NCBI RefSeq assembly: GCF_963675815.1
Contig: NZ_OY776575.1
Coordinates: 186,001-250,000, forward strand
Direction: 5' to 3'
DNA: 64,000 nucleotides
DNA from: an uncultured Desulfuromusa sp.
GTDB taxonomy: Bacteria > Desulfobacterota > Desulfuromonadia > Desulfuromonadales > Geopsychrobacteraceae
The notes below the pieces were generated by a model that did not search any database, was not told where the DNA came from, and saw only the letters and a program-made list of their open reading frames with translations. Position numbers and translations under genes: made by a program. Shown in pieces: positions 9,264-18,014 of the stretch (positions are counted from its first letter, which is position 1; the number at the start of each line of letters is the position of its first letter).

Positions 9264-10929
9264 ATGTCTGGATCTCAAAGTTTCAATATTGCGGCCCATT
9301 TACCCGCTATGGCCGCGCAGCAACCGACCACAGCAGCAGTTCATTTTCCATATAAACATGATAAGAACAACCAGGTTTTCTATCAGACTTTAACTTATGC
9401 CGAGCTAGAACAGCAAAGTAATCATATTGCGGCCGGTTTTAGAGTCGATAGGAATCAAGCGCGGCGTCCGCACCGTGCTTATGGTGAAACCCGTCTTGAT
9501 TTTTTTGCACTGACTTTTGCCATGTTTAAGGTTGGTGCCGTCCCGATATTGATTGACCCCGGCATGGGAGTTAAAAACCTTAAAGTTTGTCTGGCTGAAG
9601 CTGATCCGGAGGCGTTTGTCGGCATTCCCAAAGCACACGTTGCCCGAGTGCTCCTTGGCTGGGGGAAAACCACTTTGAGGACATTTTTGACCATCGGTCC
9701 ACGGTTTTTCTGGGGAGGAATAACCTTGAAAAAACTGCTGCAGACGGTTGTCAAAACTCATCATTTTGAGACTGTCGCTACTACGGAAGATGAAACCGCG
9801 GCAATTCTGTTTACCAGTGGCAGTACAGGAGTTCCCAAGGGGGCCGTATACAGTCACGGAAATTTTATTGCTCAGGTCAACGCTTTAAAGCAGGCCTATC
9901 AGATTGAACCCGCGAGAAATCGATCTGCCTACATTTCCATTGTTTGCCCTGTTTGCACCTGCTCTGGGAATGACTTCGGGTGATTCCGGAAATGGATTTT
10001 ACTCGTCCCGGATCTGTTAATCCTGAAAACATTATCACAGCGATTAAGCGTTTCAATGTCACAACAATGTTCGGTTCACCGGCATTGATCCGTCGTGTTG
10101 GTCTTTATGGTGAAAACAAAGGAGTTAACCTTCCATCATTGAAAAGAGTGATTTCCGCAGGGGCTCCGGTTCCTGCCGGAGAGTTACAGCGATTTACGCA
10201 AATGCTCAATCCCGGCATTCAGATTTTTACCCCATATGGTGCGACTGAATCTCTCCTGTTTGTTCTATCGGGAGTGATGAGATTCTCCGGAAACACGCTT
10301 CTTAACGGATCAGGGGCAAGGAGTCTGCCTCGGCTTTCCTGTGTCCAGCATCCAACTTGCCATTATCGAAATCAATGATCATGAAATTCCTTTCTGGCAG
10401 GATAATTTAATGGTTGCTGCTGGAGAAGTCGGTGAGATTGTGGTTAAGGGCCCTCAGGTTACCCGTGCGTACTTAATCGACCCGAATCGACCCGTCTGGC
10501 CAAAATACCCGTTGCTGATGAACATAATTTTTTTCATCGGATGGGGGATCTGGGGTATCTGGATCAGCAAGGTCGAGTGTGGTTTTGTGGTCGCAAGAGC
10601 CATCGAGTGGTGACTTCGCAGAAGACCCTTTTTACCATTCCTGTGAGGCTGTTTTTAACACCCATAAAAAGGTTTTTCGTACTGCACTTGTGGGTGTCGG
10701 GGCAGAAGAAGAAAAGCAGCCTGTTCTCTGCATTGAACTTGAAAAACAACTGAGTGATGGAGAACAGAAACAACTTATTGCAGAATTGAAGGACATCGCT
10801 CAAAAACATGAGATGACAAAGTGTATTCATCAGTTTCTGATCCATCCTCAATTTCCAGTTGATATTCGTCACAATGCTAAAATATTCAGAGAGAAGCTTT
10901 CATCATGGGCTGAAGAGAGGCTATCTTGA
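9264..10929 (+). pseudogene. oleC: OleC, AMP-dependent beta-lactone synthetase, interrupted by eight single-base indels
   Basis: OleC is an ANL-superfamily enzyme that uses ATP to close 2-alkyl-3-hydroxyacids into beta-lactones. All expected segments are present but scattered over three frames: LDFFALTFAMFKVGAVP, ILFTSGSTGVPKGAVYSHG (P-loop), MFGSPALIRRVG, ISAGAPVPAGEL, IFTPYGATES, EIVVKGPQVTRAY, then MGDLGYLDQQGRVWFCGRKS (hinge) and TALVGVG. Reconstruction needs indels at about 9437-9440 (+T), 9490-9493 (-1), 9911-9916 (+1), 9978-9980 (+G), 10251-10256 (-C), 10289-10293 (-G), 10473 (-T) and 10640 (-C). Most fall in short homopolymers, and with them corrected the whole gene is readable. It is therefore either very recently inactivated or locally mis-sequenced. 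The stop overlaps the TTG start of oleD. Confidence 0.88.
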
Positions 10930-11918
10930 AGATTCTGGTGACAGGTGGAGGAGGTTTTCTTGGTCAAGCCATTGTTAAACTTCTGCTGCAACAAGATCAT
11001 GAGGTGTGTTCCTTTTCCCGTAACATCTATCCACAGTTAACTCAGCTGGGGGTAGACCAGTTTGTCGGTGATCTTGCCGATCTTTCTGCTGTTGTTAACG
11101 CTGTGGATGGCTGTGATCTGGTTTATCATGTTGCGGCTCGAGCCGGGGTGTGGGGATCCTACAATCAATTTTATCAACCCAATGTTGTTGGGACCAAGAA
11201 CATTCTCTTGGCATGTAAAAAATGTGCTGTGACAAAGTTGGTTTATACCAGCTCCCCGAGTGTTGTTTTTGATGGTTCGGACATGGAAAATATTGACGAA
11301 TCAGTTCCTTATCCTGACCATTTTCTTTCTTGGTATCCGCAAACGAAAGCTGAGGCAGAACAGCTAGTCCTTGCTGCCAACGATGCTTCGTTCGCAACCG
11401 TCGCTTTGCGACCACATTTGATTTGGGGCCCGGAAGACAACCATCTTGTGCCCCGCATTCTTGAACGGGGCAGGGCAGGGGCACTCCGCCGTATCGGTAA
11501 GCGTCCCTGTTTGGTCGATACCGTCTATATTGATAACGCGGCAAAAGCACATATTCTGGCGGCACAGAACCTTTCAACTGGATCTGCTGTTGCAGGAAAA
11601 GCCTATTTTATTGCCAATGATGAGCCTCTGCCTCTTTGGGATCTCGTGAACAAAATTTTGGCAGCAGGTGGGGTGCCGCCGGTTAAAAAAACAATATCTC
11701 CTGCACTCGCTTATGCTGCTGGATGGTTTCTGGAGCGATGCTATCAGGGCTTAAGAATTTCTACAGAACCACGGATGACCAGATTTGTTGCAAAAGAACT
11801 TTCGACGGCACACTGGTTCAATCTTTCTGCCGCAAAGATAGATCTGGGTTATCAGCCTGAAGTTTCAATAACACAAGGACTCAGTCGTTTACAGAGCTGG
11901 TTGCAAAGCAAGGGGTGA
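10926..11918 (+). CDS. oleD: OleD, NAD(P)H-dependent 2-alkyl-3-ketoacid reductase
   Basis: OleD reduces the 2-alkyl-3-ketoacid from OleA to the 3-hydroxyacid used by OleC. This is a 330-residue extended short-chain dehydrogenase with the nucleotide-binding GGGGFLGQ near the N terminus, a downstream AGVWGSYNQFY segment, a catalytic Ser region VYTSSPSVVFDG, and an active-site YPQTKAEAE (Tyr-x3-Lys). The start is TTG at 10926, overlapping the oleC stop as TTGA, with GAGAGG just upstream as ribosome site; no ATG lies near the conserved N terminus. The frame is intact. The tight overlap suggests translational coupling to oleC, so frameshifts in oleC, if real, could reduce oleD expression. Confidence 0.92.
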   Translation: MKILVTGGGGFLGQAIVKLLLQQDHEVCSFSRNIYPQLTQLGVDQFVGDLADLSAVVNAVDGCDLVYHVAARAGVWGSYNQFYQPNVVGTKNILLACKKCAVTKLVYTSSPSVVFDGSDMENIDESVPYPDHFLSWYPQTKAEAEQLVLAANDASFATVALRPHLIWGPEDNHLVPRILERGRAGALRRIGKRPCLVDTVYIDNAAKAHILAAQNLSTGSAVAGKAYFIANDEPLPLWDLVNKILAAGGVPPVKKTISPALAYAAGWFLERCYQGLRISTEPRMTRFVAKELSTAHWFNLSAAKIDLGYQPEVSITQGLSRLQSWLQSKG

Positions 11919-11919
11919 T

Positions 11920-12621
11920 ATGCGAGCTGAAGTGACCCCATGGCAGGTTCCGCCGCGCTTTTTGCATCTTTGTAATAATGAGCTTCATCTCTGGCGATTT
12001 AAATTGGATCAGGAAAAAGAACCCGGCACTGCCTGCCAAATAATGCTAAGTACAGAGGAGCTGCTGCGAGCTGATCGCTTGCTGGATCAACGAAAAAGGA
12101 ATCAGTTTATCAGGGCCAGAGTGTATCTGAAGTCTATCCTGGGAAAATATCTTCACGTCAAACCGGATCAAGTTCAGTTTCAATATAATGCTTATGGGAA
12201 ACCATCTCTCTCAGAACGGCATCAATCTTCTCTGATTTTTAATCTCAGCCATTCCGGAGACTGGGGTGTTCTTGCTGTTTGCGGAGAAATGGCTGTCGGT
12301 GTTGACGTTGAAAAAATAGATCCTGAAATACGCTTTTCATTGCTGGGTGAAAACTACTTCAATGAACGGGAAAAGTTATTGTTGAAATTGTATTCAACAC
12401 CGCGCAAACGGCGCGGGTTCTATCGGCTTTGGACACAAAAGGAAGCACTATTGAAATTACTGGGGACCGGGTTTAGAATCAATAATCAGAACGACGTAAA
12501 ATTTTTACAGTATACATCGTTTCCTTTGACTGCTGCCTATATCTGTTCTGTTGCTTTCAAGGGGAAAATAAGCCGGATCAAAAAAATTCATTTGCCTGAC
12601 ATCGCATTATTTTATCAGTAA
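11920..12621 (+). CDS. Sfp-type 4'-phosphopantetheinyl transferase
   Basis: This enzyme would load the phosphopantetheine arm from CoA onto acyl carrier protein domains, which the PUFA synthase requires. The 233-residue length suits the Sfp/PfaE group rather than the short AcpS. Family motifs are visible: FNLSHSGDWGVLAV, the metal-binding VGVDVEKID, and FYRLWTQKEALLKLLGTGF (WxxKEA). The ATG at 11920 starts two bases after the oleD stop. Co-location with pfa and ole genes supports a PfaE-like role for the Pfa ACP domains, which are presumably encoded upstream of the window. Assignment of partner is inference. Confidence 0.9.
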   Translation: MRAEVTPWQVPPRFLHLCNNELHLWRFKLDQEKEPGTACQIMLSTEELLRADRLLDQRKRNQFIRARVYLKSILGKYLHVKPDQVQFQYNAYGKPSLSERHQSSLIFNLSHSGDWGVLAVCGEMAVGVDVEKIDPEIRFSLLGENYFNEREKLLLKLYSTPRKRRGFYRLWTQKEALLKLLGTGFRINNQNDVKFLQYTSFPLTAAYICSVAFKGKISRIKKIHLPDIALFYQ

Positions 12622-12644
12622 CCTGAAAAAGGAGACGTTCTTCT

Positions 12645-13100
12645 ATGCATAAAGTAACGAAATGTTTGCTGACGATCGTATTTATTTCTCTGTTCTTTGC
12701 CTCGACCCATTCTTTAGCGGCGGAGAATAAAGGGGGATTGTTTGTAAATCTCACTACGGATGATACCTGGGCCGCCGGAAAGGCTATTTTGTTTGCGCAT
12801 CAGAAAGTGTTGAAAGCAGGTCATAGTCCTGTAGCTATCTGGCTGAATGTCAGGGGTATCTATCTTATTGATAAAAAAAGAGCCTCCCATGTCCATGGGC
12901 TCATGAAAGAAAAAGGCACCTCTATCCAGGATATGTTGACGGCTTTCATGCATGATGGTGGTATGGTTATCGCTTGTCAGGCATGTTCTAAAGCGGCAGG
13001 CTTGACAGAGGATGATTTTATTGATGGCGTCACGATGGGAACTCCTGATCTGGTTCGTGGCTTGTTGTTTGACCCGAATGTTAAAACTCTTTCCTGGTAG
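12645..13100 (+). CDS. Secreted DsrE/DsrF-like protein
   Basis: 151 residues with a clear signal peptide (basic start, hydrophobic LLTIVFISLFFASTHS, cleavage near SLAA), so the mature protein should be periplasmic. The rest has the DsrE-like fold pattern: an LFVNLTTDDTWAAGKAILFAH start, an ALWLNVRG-type strand and a conserved-looking VIACQACSKAAGLTEDDFI with two Cys three residues apart. DsrE relatives handle sulfur or act as small redox carriers, but the exact role is unknown. It follows the transferase gene by 23 bases with an AAGGAGA ribosome site, so it is likely the last gene of this operon; its link to lipid synthesis is unclear. Confidence 0.8.
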   Translation: MHKVTKCLLTIVFISLFFASTHSLAAENKGGLFVNLTTDDTWAAGKAILFAHQKVLKAGHSPVAIWLNVRGIYLIDKKRASHVHGLMKEKGTSIQDMLTAFMHDGGMVIACQACSKAAGLTEDDFIDGVTMGTPDLVRGLLFDPNVKTLSW

Positions 13101-13110
13101 TCATATCAAT

Positions 13111-13150
13111 GGAGCTGTACTGAAAGACAAGTGCAGCTCCATTATTCTTC
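13111..13150 (+). terminator. Hairpin after the lipid operon, probable terminator
   Basis: GGAGCTGTAC and GTGCAGCTCC form a 10-bp stem with one G-U pair around a 10-base loop, followed by ATTATTCTTC, a weak T-rich tail. It lies 10 bases after the DsrE-like gene stop and before the next start at 13221, where the putative operon would end. Confidence 0.55.
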
Positions 13151-13220
13151 CCGCTTTTATAAAACCCGGTAGCACTGTGGTATTCTTTATCAATAACACC
13201 ATCACTGAAGGTGCATCGCG

Positions 13221-14594
13221 ATGAAAAGACAGCTTCTACTTGCTATCGGCTGTAGTATGTTACTGGCAGGCTGGTTGAGTGCTTTTCTCCTTAATAGCGA
13301 CCCACAGAAGAGTACTCTGTATATTATCGGGCCAACATTGTTGCTTGGTATCGGCATGGCAGTTATTCGTAAAACGGCAGGTGTAAGAATAACGGTTGTG
13401 ACCCTGGGACTGACAGCTCTGGCGGCATTGCTGGCCATGAATCAGATTTATCCCAGCAAGGGAGTGAGTTTCCCTGTATTCAACAACGACAGGGAAGCGC
13501 TGATGGAGAAAGGGGATTTGATTCCGATAGTTGTTCGGGAAAAGGATCGTGTCGATACCTTTTCTGTTCCCCGTTCCCTTGAAACTTTTTCTGATGTCAA
13601 AGTGCAACTCTTTGCCGGGCTACCCGGCCCACCCAGAATGATGGCTTTTGATGTAAACGGTCACTTGTACGTCAGCATTCCTAACCTTGGAGCTATTTAT
13701 AAGCTGACGGATCGTGATGGCGATGGTTTCTCTGAACAGCCGATCCTTTTTCATGTCGGCATGGATAACCCGCACGGTCTGGTTTGGAGTGGTGATAAAT
13801 TATATGTAGCAGAGACGTCTCAAGTCCTGGAACTCCGTGATACGGACCAAAATAATCAAGTCGATAACGTTCGTATCGTGGTTGATGGATTACCTGATGA
13901 TGGAGGCCATTGGACTCGATCTCTTGCCATGGGGAATGACGGTTTCTTGTATTTGTCTATAGGGTCTCGCTGCAATGCCTGTGAAGAAAAAAATTCCATG
14001 CGAGCGACTGTCCTGAAATTAAACCCTGACACGGGAACCTTTGTCATATTTGCAAAAGGTTTAAGAAATACAGTCGGTTTAAGCTTTTCACCTGACGGAA
14101 ACAGTCTCTGGGGTAGCGACAACGGACGTGATCACCTCGGGGATGAACTTCCCCCGGATGAAATTAATCAGATTGTCGAAAACGGAGATTATGGCTGGCC
14201 CTTCTGCTATGGCCAGCAGATCTCTGATCCTGATCTTGGTACGCCGGGAAGATGTCAGCAGACGGTTGCAAGTTCCGTAGATCTTCCTGCACACTCAGCG
14301 CCCCTGGGTATTGCCTTTGGTGATCGTCTGCATGCACCGGATACCTACAAAAACAGCCTTTATGTGGCCTTGCACGGATCTTGGAACCGCACTGAACCAA
14401 CGGGCTATAAAATCATTCGTATCCCCTATGAAAATCAACAGATGGGACAGGAGGGAAAAGATTTTTTAAAAGGCTGGTTGGTCGATGGTAATGTATGGGG
14501 ACGACCAGTCGCTCCCGTCGTTGGTCCTGATGGAAGTCTTTATTTGAGTGATGATCAGGCTGCTGCGATTTATCGCATCAGCTGGAATCAGTAA
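13221..14594 (+). CDS. Membrane-anchored PQQ-dependent sugar-dehydrogenase-like beta-propeller protein
   Basis: 457 residues. Roughly the first 75 residues contain three hydrophobic segments (LLLAIGCSMLLAGWLSAFLL, STLYIIGPTLLLGIGMAVI, ITVVTLGLTALAALLAM). From about residue 120 a glucose/sorbosone dehydrogenase-type six-bladed propeller begins (VQLFAGLPGPPRMMAF), with NPHGLVWSGDKLYVAE, a CNACEEKNSMRATV segment, FAKGLRNTVGLSF and WGSDNGRDHLGDELPPDEIN, typical of soluble aldose/sorbosone dehydrogenases. The propeller is probably periplasmic. Cofactor binding cannot be judged by eye; many such proteins in anaerobes have no proven dehydrogenase activity. The start follows GGTGCATCGCG, a poor ribosome site. 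Confidence 0.75.
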   Translation: MKRQLLLAIGCSMLLAGWLSAFLLNSDPQKSTLYIIGPTLLLGIGMAVIRKTAGVRITVVTLGLTALAALLAMNQIYPSKGVSFPVFNNDREALMEKGDLIPIVVREKDRVDTFSVPRSLETFSDVKVQLFAGLPGPPRMMAFDVNGHLYVSIPNLGAIYKLTDRDGDGFSEQPILFHVGMDNPHGLVWSGDKLYVAETSQVLELRDTDQNNQVDNVRIVVDGLPDDGGHWTRSLAMGNDGFLYLSIGSRCNACEEKNSMRATVLKLNPDTGTFVIFAKGLRNTVGLSFSPDGNSLWGSDNGRDHLGDELPPDEINQIVENGDYGWPFCYGQQISDPDLGTPGRCQQTVASSVDLPAHSAPLGIAFGDRLHAPDTYKNSLYVALHGSWNRTEPTGYKIIRIPYENQQMGQEGKDFLKGWLVDGNVWGRPVAPVVGPDGSLYLSDDQAAAIYRISWNQ

Positions 14595-14661
14595 AAAAAG
14601 TCTCGCCGGAATCATCCGGTTACTGAATAAAAAAGAGATGTTCTTCTTTGGCTGATTTTCC

Positions 14662-14690
14662 TTGACACTCTCAGGTCGATTTGGTACTTC
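14662..14690 (+). promoter_or_regulatory. Probable sigma70 promoter of tRNA-Cys
   Basis: TTGACA at 14662-14667 is a perfect -35 box, followed after 17 bases by TACTTC as a weak -10 box. It ends 27 bases before the mature tRNA start at 14718. Confidence 0.5.
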
Positions 14691-14717
14691 AATGCGCACG
14701 CTAAATCGGCGTTTATT

Positions 14718-14791
14718 GGCCCCGTCGCCAAGTGGTAAGGCAGAGGTCTGCAACACCTTTATCAGCAGTTCGAATCTGCTCGGGGCCTCCA
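14718..14791 (+). tRNA. tRNA-Cys (GCA)
   Basis: A 74-nt cloverleaf with an encoded CCA end. The acceptor stem GGCCCCG pairs with CGGGGCC, and the discriminator is U, as expected for tRNA-Cys. The D arm is GCC-AAGTGGTAA-GGC, the anticodon stem GAGGT/ACCTT encloses loop CTGCAAC with anticodon GCA, and the T arm contains GTTCGAATC. It stands alone between a propeller-protein gene and a TSUP permease gene. Confidence 0.95.
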
Positions 14792-14799
14792 AAAAACTC

Positions 14800-14835
14800 A
14801 GAGTGTCAGCCAGATCAGGCCGGCACTCTTTTTTT
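14800..14835 (+). terminator. Rho-independent terminator of tRNA-Cys
   Basis: AGAGTGTC pairs with GGCACTCT (one G-U pair) around a 14-base loop and is followed by a run of seven T. It starts nine bases after the tRNA CCA end. Confidence 0.8.
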
Positions 14836-14880
14836 ATCTTTTCTCTTATCGAACACCCTTTTTTGTGAGACCATCAATTT

Positions 14881-15696
14881 ATGGATCTCTTATCTCCACA
14901 AATTATCCTCCTGACTCTGTCCATGGGCTCCCTAGCCGGATTTTTAGCAGGCTTGCTGGGAATCGGTGGTGGCGTTATTCTCGTTCCTCTCTTTCTCTGG
15001 CTCTTTCCTCTTGCCGGTTTTGATCCGGAAGTCATTGTTCATACAGCATTTGGAACCAGTCTTGCGATTATCCTGCCGACAGCGATTGGCAGCACTCTGG
15101 CACACCGGAAAAACGGGAATGTTGTTTGGCCAATGGTATGGTATTTAGCTTTGGGTGGGATTCTCGGTTCTTTTCTGGGATCATCTGCCGCATCGGTTAT
15201 TCCCGGTGAAATGCTGAAGGTTTATTTTGGGCTGATGCAGATTCTTGTCAGCCTGAAGTTATTATTTTATAAAACCCATGTCCGCCTGGAAGATGAAGCG
15301 CCGGTCAAAAATTCTTCTCTGGTTCTGGTTGGTCTGATCGGTGGTTTTTTTTCCGCTTTCTTCGGTATCGGTGGAGGTGTTATTGCCGTCCCTCTGATGT
15401 TGATTTTTCTCCATCTGCCTATTCACAAGGCCGTTGGGAATTCCGCTGCCCTGATTGTTGTTTCTTCTTTCTCCGCAGTCATTTGCTATATATGGTATGG
15501 ACTTCAACTTCCTCAGGGGACCCCTTTTTCATTCGGTTATGTTAATCTGCTGGTCGCGGCCCTTGTTGCACCGCTCTCAATATTTTCTGCCAGAGTCGGA
15601 GTTAAGTTTGCCAGTCGCACCAGCCAAACAAAGTTGGTTAAAATCTTTGCTGTATTGCTGATGTGTATTGGTATCAAAATTTTGCTCAAGTTGTGA
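14881..15696 (+). CDS. TSUP (TauE/SafE) family membrane permease
   Basis: 271 residues, almost entirely hydrophobic, with about eight membrane segments in two homologous halves. Each half begins with the family's glycine-rich motif: AGFLAGLLGIGGGVILVP near residue 20 and GGFFSAFFGIGGGVIAVPL near residue 160. TSUP proteins export or import sulfite, taurine-derived sulfonates or other organic anions. No substrate can be inferred from the neighbours, which are a tRNA gene and a MEMO protein gene. It lies 15 bases before the MEMO gene and may be cotranscribed with it. Confidence 0.88.
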   Translation: MDLLSPQIILLTLSMGSLAGFLAGLLGIGGGVILVPLFLWLFPLAGFDPEVIVHTAFGTSLAIILPTAIGSTLAHRKNGNVVWPMVWYLALGGILGSFLGSSAASVIPGEMLKVYFGLMQILVSLKLLFYKTHVRLEDEAPVKNSSLVLVGLIGGFFSAFFGIGGGVIAVPLMLIFLHLPIHKAVGNSAALIVVSSFSAVICYIWYGLQLPQGTPFSFGYVNLLVAALVAPLSIFSARVGVKFASRTSQTKLVKIFAVLLMCIGIKILLKL

Positions 15697-15711
15697 AAAC
15701 AGGAGGATTAA

Positions 15712-16515
15712 ATGATACGTCAACCTGCCGTTGCCGGAAGTTTTTATCCTGCAAGTCCTGATGAATTATCTTCTCAACTCGATGATTTTATCCCTGCCGG
15801 GCAGGATCCAAGAAATGTTTCAGGGTTGATCGTTCCCCATGCCGGCTATATCTATTCCGGTAAGGTTGCCGGTGAGGTTTTTGCTTCTGCGAAAATCCCC
15901 AGAGAAGTTGTCCTTCTGGGTCCAAACCACCATGGGTTGGGTGATAATATCGCAGTCAGTGGTGTCGATGCCTGGTCAACCCCCTTGGGCCAAGTCCCAG
16001 TTGCCGTTTCTTTACGGAATCAGTTGGTCAACAGCATTCCTGAGCTGTCGGTTGATGATCGCGCCCATGAATATGAACATTCTCTTGAGGTGATGTTGCC
16101 ATTTTTGTTGCAACGACAGCCGGAGCTCCGGATTGTTCCGATTTCTCTGGGACAGTTATCGCTTGCCGCATGTCTCAAACTGGGAACTGCGCTGGCGAAA
16201 GAGATAAAGAGCAGGCAAGAAGAAGTTCTCCTGCTTGCCAGCAGTGATATGAACCATTTCAGTGATGCTGAGAACAATGAAAAACTTGATTCCCTGGCAA
16301 TCGATGCCATGACTGCGTATGATCCTCAACGTCTTTATCTGGTTGTCAGAGATAATCGAATAAGCATGTGTGGTGTGTTGCCGGCAGTCATTGTGATGCA
16401 GGCGGCCCACGAACTGGGTGCCAGAAAATGCCGGTTGATCCGCTACGCCCATTCGGGGCAGGTCAATGGAGACAATAGTCGCGTTGTTGGTTATGCTGGA
16501 TTAACTTTAGAATGA
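15712..16515 (+). CDS. MEMO1-family protein (AmmeMemoRadiSam system protein B-like)
   Basis: 267 residues with the MEMO/dioxygenase-like signatures: RQPAVAGSFYPASPDEL at the start, VPHAGYIYSGKVAGEVF, LGPNHHG, HEYEHSLEVMLPFL, SSDMNHF and a late MCGVLPAVI with AHSGQVNGD. The His residues match the metal-site positions of the LigB-like fold that MEMO shares. The bacterial partners (AMMECR1-like and radical SAM proteins) are not in the window. A strong AGGAGG precedes the ATG at 15712, 15 bases after the permease gene, so the two are likely one operon. Function in bacteria is poorly known. Confidence 0.88.
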   Translation: MIRQPAVAGSFYPASPDELSSQLDDFIPAGQDPRNVSGLIVPHAGYIYSGKVAGEVFASAKIPREVVLLGPNHHGLGDNIAVSGVDAWSTPLGQVPVAVSLRNQLVNSIPELSVDDRAHEYEHSLEVMLPFLLQRQPELRIVPISLGQLSLAACLKLGTALAKEIKSRQEEVLLLASSDMNHFSDAENNEKLDSLAIDAMTAYDPQRLYLVVRDNRISMCGVLPAVIVMQAAHELGARKCRLIRYAHSGQVNGDNSRVVGYAGLTLE

Positions 16516-16568
16516 AGCAGCTTTCTCCATAAGGAAGAAAGAACCATTTTTATATTGAAGGAGTTTTC

Positions 16569-17969
16569 ATGTCAGATTTACGTGTCCGTTTTGCCCCCAG
16601 CCCTACAGGATATCTTCATATTGGTGGAGCCAGAACGGCCTTGTTTAATTATTTGCTCGCTAAAAAAGAGGCCGGATCTTTCATTTTAAGAATTGAAGAT
16701 ACTGATGTTGCCCGTTCAACGCAGGAATCTGTTGACGCCATATTAAATGCGATGGAATGGCTTGGTTTCTCTTGTGATGAAGGTCCTATTTATCAGTCTG
16801 ACCGTTTTGAGTTGTATAAACAAAAAGTTCAACAGTTGCTTGATGAGGGGAAAGCTTACCGCTGTTATTGTACCCCCGAGGAGTTGGACGAAAAACGTGA
16901 AAAGGCCAAACGGGAAGGGCTGAAACCCAAGTATGATGGTACCTGTCGGCACCGCACGGATCACCCCGATGCTCCTTATGTCGTCAGGTTTATGCTTCCT
17001 GAAAATCGTGAAGAAACAGTTTTTGTTGACCAGATCAAAGGTTCAATAACTTTTCGCCATGAAGAGCTTGATGATCTGATTATTCAACGTACTGACGGCA
17101 CTCCAACGTACAATTTTGTTGTTGTCGTCGATGATGCTGAGATGGGAATTAATCTGGTCATTCGTGGAGATGATCACATTAATAATACCCCCCGGCAAAT
17201 TTTGCTGTATGAAGCCCTTGGCTATCCCGTACCGCAGTTTGCCCATGTTCCGATGATTCTGGGTGCAGATAAAAAACGCTTGTCCAAGCGTCATGGCGCG
17301 ACTTCGGTTATGGCTTATCAGGAGATGGGTTACCTTCCTGAAGCCCTCGTCAACTATCTGGTCCGTTTGGGCTGGTCATTTGGGGATGAAGAGATTTTCA
17401 GCATGGAGGACTTGATTGAAAAGTTCAGTTTGAAAAATGTTGGACGTTCAGCAGGGGTTTTTAGCCCGGAAAAACTTCTCTGGCTTAACAGCCATTACAT
17501 CAAAACAGGAGATCCTCATCGATTGGCTGAACTTTTGATCCCTTTTCTACAACAAAAAGAGATAGATCCTCTCAAAGGCCCGAACCTTGTCGATGTGGTA
17601 AAAAGCTTACAAGAGCGCTCAGGGACTTTGATTGAAATGGCTGCCGGTGCTGAATTTTATTATGCTGACCCTATTGTCTATCAGGAAAAAGCCAGGATAA
17701 AGTTTTTGAAACCGGAGCAGAAAGAAATATTTGACACGATTTACGATAAATTAAGTTGTTGCGAATTGTTTTCTGAGGAACAACTTGAGCACATTTTTGC
17801 TGAAATCATGGCAGCTGCCGATGTGAAATTCGGGAAAATTGCTCAACCATTACGGGTTGCCCTGACCGGTGGTGTTCCCAGCCCCGGCATTTATGAGATT
17901 CTTCAGGTGTTGGGGAAAGATGAGTCTTTGCAGAGGATTGATCAAGCTCGCAATGCTTTGAGCAGCTGA
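16569..17969 (+). CDS. gltX: Glutamyl-tRNA synthetase
   Basis: 466 residues, the usual size for GltX, a class I aminoacyl-tRNA synthetase that charges tRNA-Glu (and tRNA-Gln in organisms using the amidotransferase route). The HIGH motif is present as GYLHIGGARTALFNYLLA near residue 10, and the KMSKS loop as KKRLSKRHGA near residue 240. Cys residues of the CYCT region suggest the zinc-containing variant is possible but incomplete. It has a good ribosome site (AAGGAG) and a strong terminator follows immediately, so it is probably transcribed with or shortly after the MEMO gene. Confidence 0.97.
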   Translation: MSDLRVRFAPSPTGYLHIGGARTALFNYLLAKKEAGSFILRIEDTDVARSTQESVDAILNAMEWLGFSCDEGPIYQSDRFELYKQKVQQLLDEGKAYRCYCTPEELDEKREKAKREGLKPKYDGTCRHRTDHPDAPYVVRFMLPENREETVFVDQIKGSITFRHEELDDLIIQRTDGTPTYNFVVVVDDAEMGINLVIRGDDHINNTPRQILLYEALGYPVPQFAHVPMILGADKKRLSKRHGATSVMAYQEMGYLPEALVNYLVRLGWSFGDEEIFSMEDLIEKFSLKNVGRSAGVFSPEKLLWLNSHYIKTGDPHRLAELLIPFLQQKEIDPLKGPNLVDVVKSLQERSGTLIEMAAGAEFYYADPIVYQEKARIKFLKPEQKEIFDTIYDKLSCCELFSEEQLEHIFAEIMAAADVKFGKIAQPLRVALTGGVPSPGIYEILQVLGKDESLQRIDQARNALSS

Positions 17970-18013
17970 AACAACGGCTCGACAGTTTTCATCATGTCGA
18001 GCCGTTGTTTTTT
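17970..18013. terminator. Strong bidirectional terminator between gltX and the PilZ gene
   Basis: A perfect 15-bp stem, AACAACGGCTCGACA with TGTCGAGCCGTTGTT, surrounds a 10-base loop and is followed by TTTTT. The two flanking genes converge on it, so it can end transcription from both sides. Confidence 0.9.
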
Positions 18014-18014
18014 A

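Noticed and set aside
9264..10929. Programmed frameshifting as an explanation for oleC
   Set aside because: Eight shifts of both signs with no common slippery site or downstream structure argue against a programmed event.
14466..14792. 108-residue minus-strand ORF across tRNA-Cys
   Set aside because: The N-terminal part is the antisense of the tRNA; the rest is antisense of the propeller gene.
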